From assembly GCA_041690035.1 (NCBI GenBank), contig JBDNFC010000108.1:1-8259 (forward strand): a stretch of 8,259 nucleotides of DNA, written 5' to 3'. Under the pieces are notes generated by a model, which had not been told where the DNA came from, ran no database searches, and saw nothing but the letters and a program-made list of their open reading frames with translations. The position numbers were made by a program, and so were the translations under genes. Below, piece after piece: positions 6,331-8,259 of this stretch. This DNA comes from CALSPH01 sp041690035. GTDB taxonomy: Bacteria; Bacteroidota; Bacteroidia; NS11-12g; UBA955. Every line of letters starts with the position of its first letter. Position 1 is the stretch's first letter.

Positions 6331-7537
6331 TCTACCTAAACCAAATTACGCATCGATAGTATTAAATTTAATTTTGGGAATAATGTGCAGCTCTTTTTCT
6401 TGGAATACAGCAACTGCTCAGCCTAAATTATTGACACCTATAGAAGGGGTATATGGAAAGGATTATGTAATAGTAAATCATGTAGACTGGGGATTAAACG
6501 ATAGTATCATGGACGCATGGTGCGGCAATAAGACCTATAATGGTCATCAAGGAACAGATTTTACCCTTCCAAAATTTAATAAAATAGACAGTGGGATGTA
6601 TGTTCTAGCTGCGGACAGTGGCATGATTACTTTTATAAAAGATGGCCTGTTTGACAGAGAAAAAAGTATTGATTTGGCAAAAGGCTTGGGAAATTATATT
6701 GCTATAGCCCACAAAGGCAAGTTTTATACTTACTACGGGCATCTAAAAAGTGGTAGCCTTTTGGTAAATGTGGGCGATAAAGTAACTGCAGGACAGCGCA
6801 TTGCAAAAGTGGGCAGCAGTGGAAATAGCACTGATCCTCATTTGCATTTTGAGCTTTGGTTTGATTCTTCTATAGTAATAGACCCTTTTAATGGGCCTTG
6901 TGGCAATAGTCAGACTTATTGGGATGCTCCAATTAGTTATGATTCTAGTTTTTTTGTTTGGCAACATGGTTTAACAAAACAACTTTTGAACCTAAATACA
7001 CTCAGAGAGTTAAAAGGCGAAAAAAACTATTTTAATTTAGCCGATTCTAACATTTCCTATTGGAATTTGATGCATGGGCTTAAAAAAGGAGATGATTTAA
7101 AAACAACGTGGTTAAACCCTATGGGTCAAATTATTTTTGAGTTTAATAATACAGTGCTGCAAGATTTTTGGTATTATAATTATTGGACATTTATACCTAC
7201 TAGCTTGCTATCAAATAGTGGCAGTCACAAAGTACGTTTGTCAAAAAATGGTCTAAATGTGGATAGTCTTGGTTTTGATTATAATTTGCGAACCAGTTTG
7301 GATGCAGATGCAAAACAAACCATAAATTGGGAAATAATTAATAATAAACTGCTCATAAATACTCCTGATATACTGCAGTTTAGTATTATAGATTTGCAAG
7401 GAAGAACAATTTTACAACATCAAACTATTGGTAGACAATATTCAGCTATCGACCTTTTGAAAATTTCAGCAGGGACATACATATTGCTTTGCAAATTTAA
7501 AGATACCAATGTGGCTCAAAAAATATGGGTGCCATAA
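6311..7537 (+). CDS. Secreted M23-family (LytM-type) metallopeptidase with type IX secretion C-terminal domain
   Basis: This 408-residue protein starts at ATG 6311; a second ATG at 6317 is also possible. A signal peptide follows (hydrophobic core about 15-31, likely cleavage at Ala-Thr-Ala/Gln near 36-37). The LytM/M23 peptidase domain spans about 75-195. The zinc ligands are His79 and Asp83 (HQGTD) and His179 (HLHFE, 177-181), and His143 of YYGHL is the catalytic-type histidine. GDKVTAGQRIAKVGSSGNST (155-174) is the usual strand block before HLH. All key residues are present, so it should be an active glycine/peptide-crosslink endopeptidase, probably on cell wall. Residues about 200-335, rich in Trp, Tyr and Asn, form a middle region I do not recognise, likely beta-sandwich. 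The last 70 residues (about 338-408) with SIIDLQGR (358-365) and SAGTYILLCK (386-395) match the type A sorting tail that directs proteins through the type IX system to the surface. It is transcribed from its own promoter. Confidence 0.92.
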   Translation: MPMFKSNLPKPNYASIVLNLILGIMCSSFSWNTATAQPKLLTPIEGVYGKDYVIVNHVDWGLNDSIMDAWCGNKTYNGHQGTDFTLPKFNKIDSGMYVLAADSGMITFIKDGLFDREKSIDLAKGLGNYIAIAHKGKFYTYYGHLKSGSLLVNVGDKVTAGQRIAKVGSSGNSTDPHLHFELWFDSSIVIDPFNGPCGNSQTYWDAPISYDSSFFVWQHGLTKQLLNLNTLRELKGEKNYFNLADSNISYWNLMHGLKKGDDLKTTWLNPMGQIIFEFNNTVLQDFWYYNYWTFIPTSLLSNSGSHKVRLSKNGLNVDSLGFDYNLRTSLDADAKQTINWEIINNKLLINTPDILQFSIIDLQGRTILQHQTIGRQYSAIDLLKISAGTYILLCKFKDTNVAQKIWVP

Positions 7538-7731
7538 AATTTACTGCAAACTCTGCGAGGTGCGCATTGAAATCTGTTTAACTCAAATTTCGCAATCAAA
7601 TTTGCTGAGAAAACAAAAAGCGCCAAAAGTCAGTGATTTAGCTTTGTTATCTAATACTAAATTATGGATTTCATGATAATATAGATGCTCACATTGCAAC
7701 AGAATAGCTAATGCGCAATCAGGGATAAAGA

Positions 7732-7757
7732 TTGATAAAATAAAAAGTGTAAATTTG
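7732..7757 (+). promoter_or_regulatory. Possible promoter for the NTF2-like gene
   Basis: TAAATTTG (7750-7757) matches the -7 box, with TTG (7732-7734) 15 bases before it, a little short of usual spacing. Start of transcription would be near 7764, about 60 bases before ATG 7826. The remainder of the 288-base gap after the peptidase gene shows only an eight-base direct repeat TCAAATTT (7583-7590 and 7596-7603) and no clear terminator. Confidence 0.35.
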
Positions 7758-7825
7758 CGCTAGGATTACTAACCAAAATGTGTAAATTTTTTCAGGGCGA
7801 GACACATCATTAAACAGAAAAAGAT

Positions 7826-8230
7826 ATGAAACAAAAGTTTGACAGGACAAACCCAGACGAGGCAGATGAATATTTCATGGATTGCATTCGGGAGGGTAAT
7901 TTAAAAAATGCTATGACTTGCTTTGATCCAGAAGGAGTGTATATGGATAAGGGCGGAAATGCAATTAGTGGACTTGCCAATATAGAAAAGGTGGTTGCTA
8001 ACCTCTGCAATATGAAACCTGACATTAAAATTTACAAGCACAAAAATTCGCCAGTCGGTAAAGACCTTATATATCGTTTAGACAAGTGGACTATGACAGC
8101 TACCGACCCGCAAGGAAATCCAATCAAGATGCAAGGAGCTTCCGCACATATAATGCGTAAAAACGCAGACGGAGTTTGGCTTTGGCTTGTAGACAATCCT
8201 TTTGCTGCATCATTCTTTGCTGACGAATAG
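7826..8230 (+). CDS. SnoaL/NTF2-like domain protein (134 aa)
   Basis: The length and layout are those of a stand-alone NTF2-like (SnoaL/ketosteroid-isomerase-like, DUF4440-type) protein. An N-terminal helix holds ADEYFMDCIREGNLKNAMTCF (13-33), followed by the typical DPEGVYMDKGG (34-44) strand-turn. ISGLANIEKVVANL (47-60) is the G-x-x-x-I second helix, and three or four long strands complete the cone. These include LIYRLDKWTMTATDPQG (81-97), IKMQGASAHIMRK (100-112) and GVWLWLVDNPF (116-126). There is no signal peptide, so it should be cytoplasmic. Such proteins are often of unknown ligand, and close relatives are commonly annotated as DUF4440 or nuclear transport factor 2 family. No catalytic Asp/Tyr set can be assigned with confidence. 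It is the last gene in the window, with no obvious partner; an A-rich stretch precedes the ATG in place of a clear Shine-Dalgarno. Confidence 0.8.
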   Translation: MKQKFDRTNPDEADEYFMDCIREGNLKNAMTCFDPEGVYMDKGGNAISGLANIEKVVANLCNMKPDIKIYKHKNSPVGKDLIYRLDKWTMTATDPQGNPIKMQGASAHIMRKNADGVWLWLVDNPFAASFFADE

Positions 8231-8259
8231 CTTAATCAATGATTAGTAAATGGACAATA

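Noticed and set aside
8233..8245. Palindrome TAATCA-A-TGATTA after the last gene
   Set aside because: Six-base AT-rich arms with a one-base centre; too short to call a terminator or operator.

Overview
The window looks like a chromosomal segment of a member of the phylum Bacteroidota. Three things support this: the DNA is AT-rich, several gene starts carry the Bacteroidota-type -7 box TAnnTTTG rather than a Shine-Dalgarno/-10 arrangement, and one secreted protein ends in a type IX secretion (Por) C-terminal sorting domain. The genus cannot be told from the sequence. Most of it is ordinary housekeeping and accessory chromosome. I found no phage, insertion sequence, CRISPR array, tRNA or rRNA.

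Left part (1-1826): the 5' end of a rhomboid intramembrane protease gene runs off the left edge on the minus strand. Just upstream on the same strand is a small exported protein of unknown function with its own good promoter (751-781). About 510 bases without a convincing gene then separate it from a plus-strand gene for a small class I SAM-dependent methyltransferase-like protein.

Middle part (1989-6275), all minus strand: in transcription order the genes are a membrane-anchored SRPBCC-fold protein, the carboxyltransferase (beta) subunit of an acyl-CoA carboxylase of the methylcrotonyl-CoA type, 4-hydroxyphenylpyruvate dioxygenase, and a six-helix potassium-channel-like protein. The two enzymes belong to leucine and tyrosine breakdown, and both routes lead to acetoacetate. 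The channel and the SRPBCC protein have no obvious link to that role. Gaps of 61-149 bases, with -7-like boxes in front of both enzyme genes, suggest separate or only partly shared transcription.

Right part (6311-8230), plus strand: a secreted M23 (LytM-type) zinc peptidase with a type IX sorting tail, followed after 288 bases by a small SnoaL/NTF2-like protein. The peptidase and the SRPBCC gene are divergent. Their -7 boxes form the two arms of a perfect inverted repeat (6285-6303), each with a TTTG -33 element at a fitting distance, so the two promoters physically overlap. This is the most distinctive feature of the window. It also decides two starts: ATG 6311 for the peptidase and probably TTG 6275 for the SRPBCC protein. 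I did not find convincing evidence for a wholly new multi-gene system.
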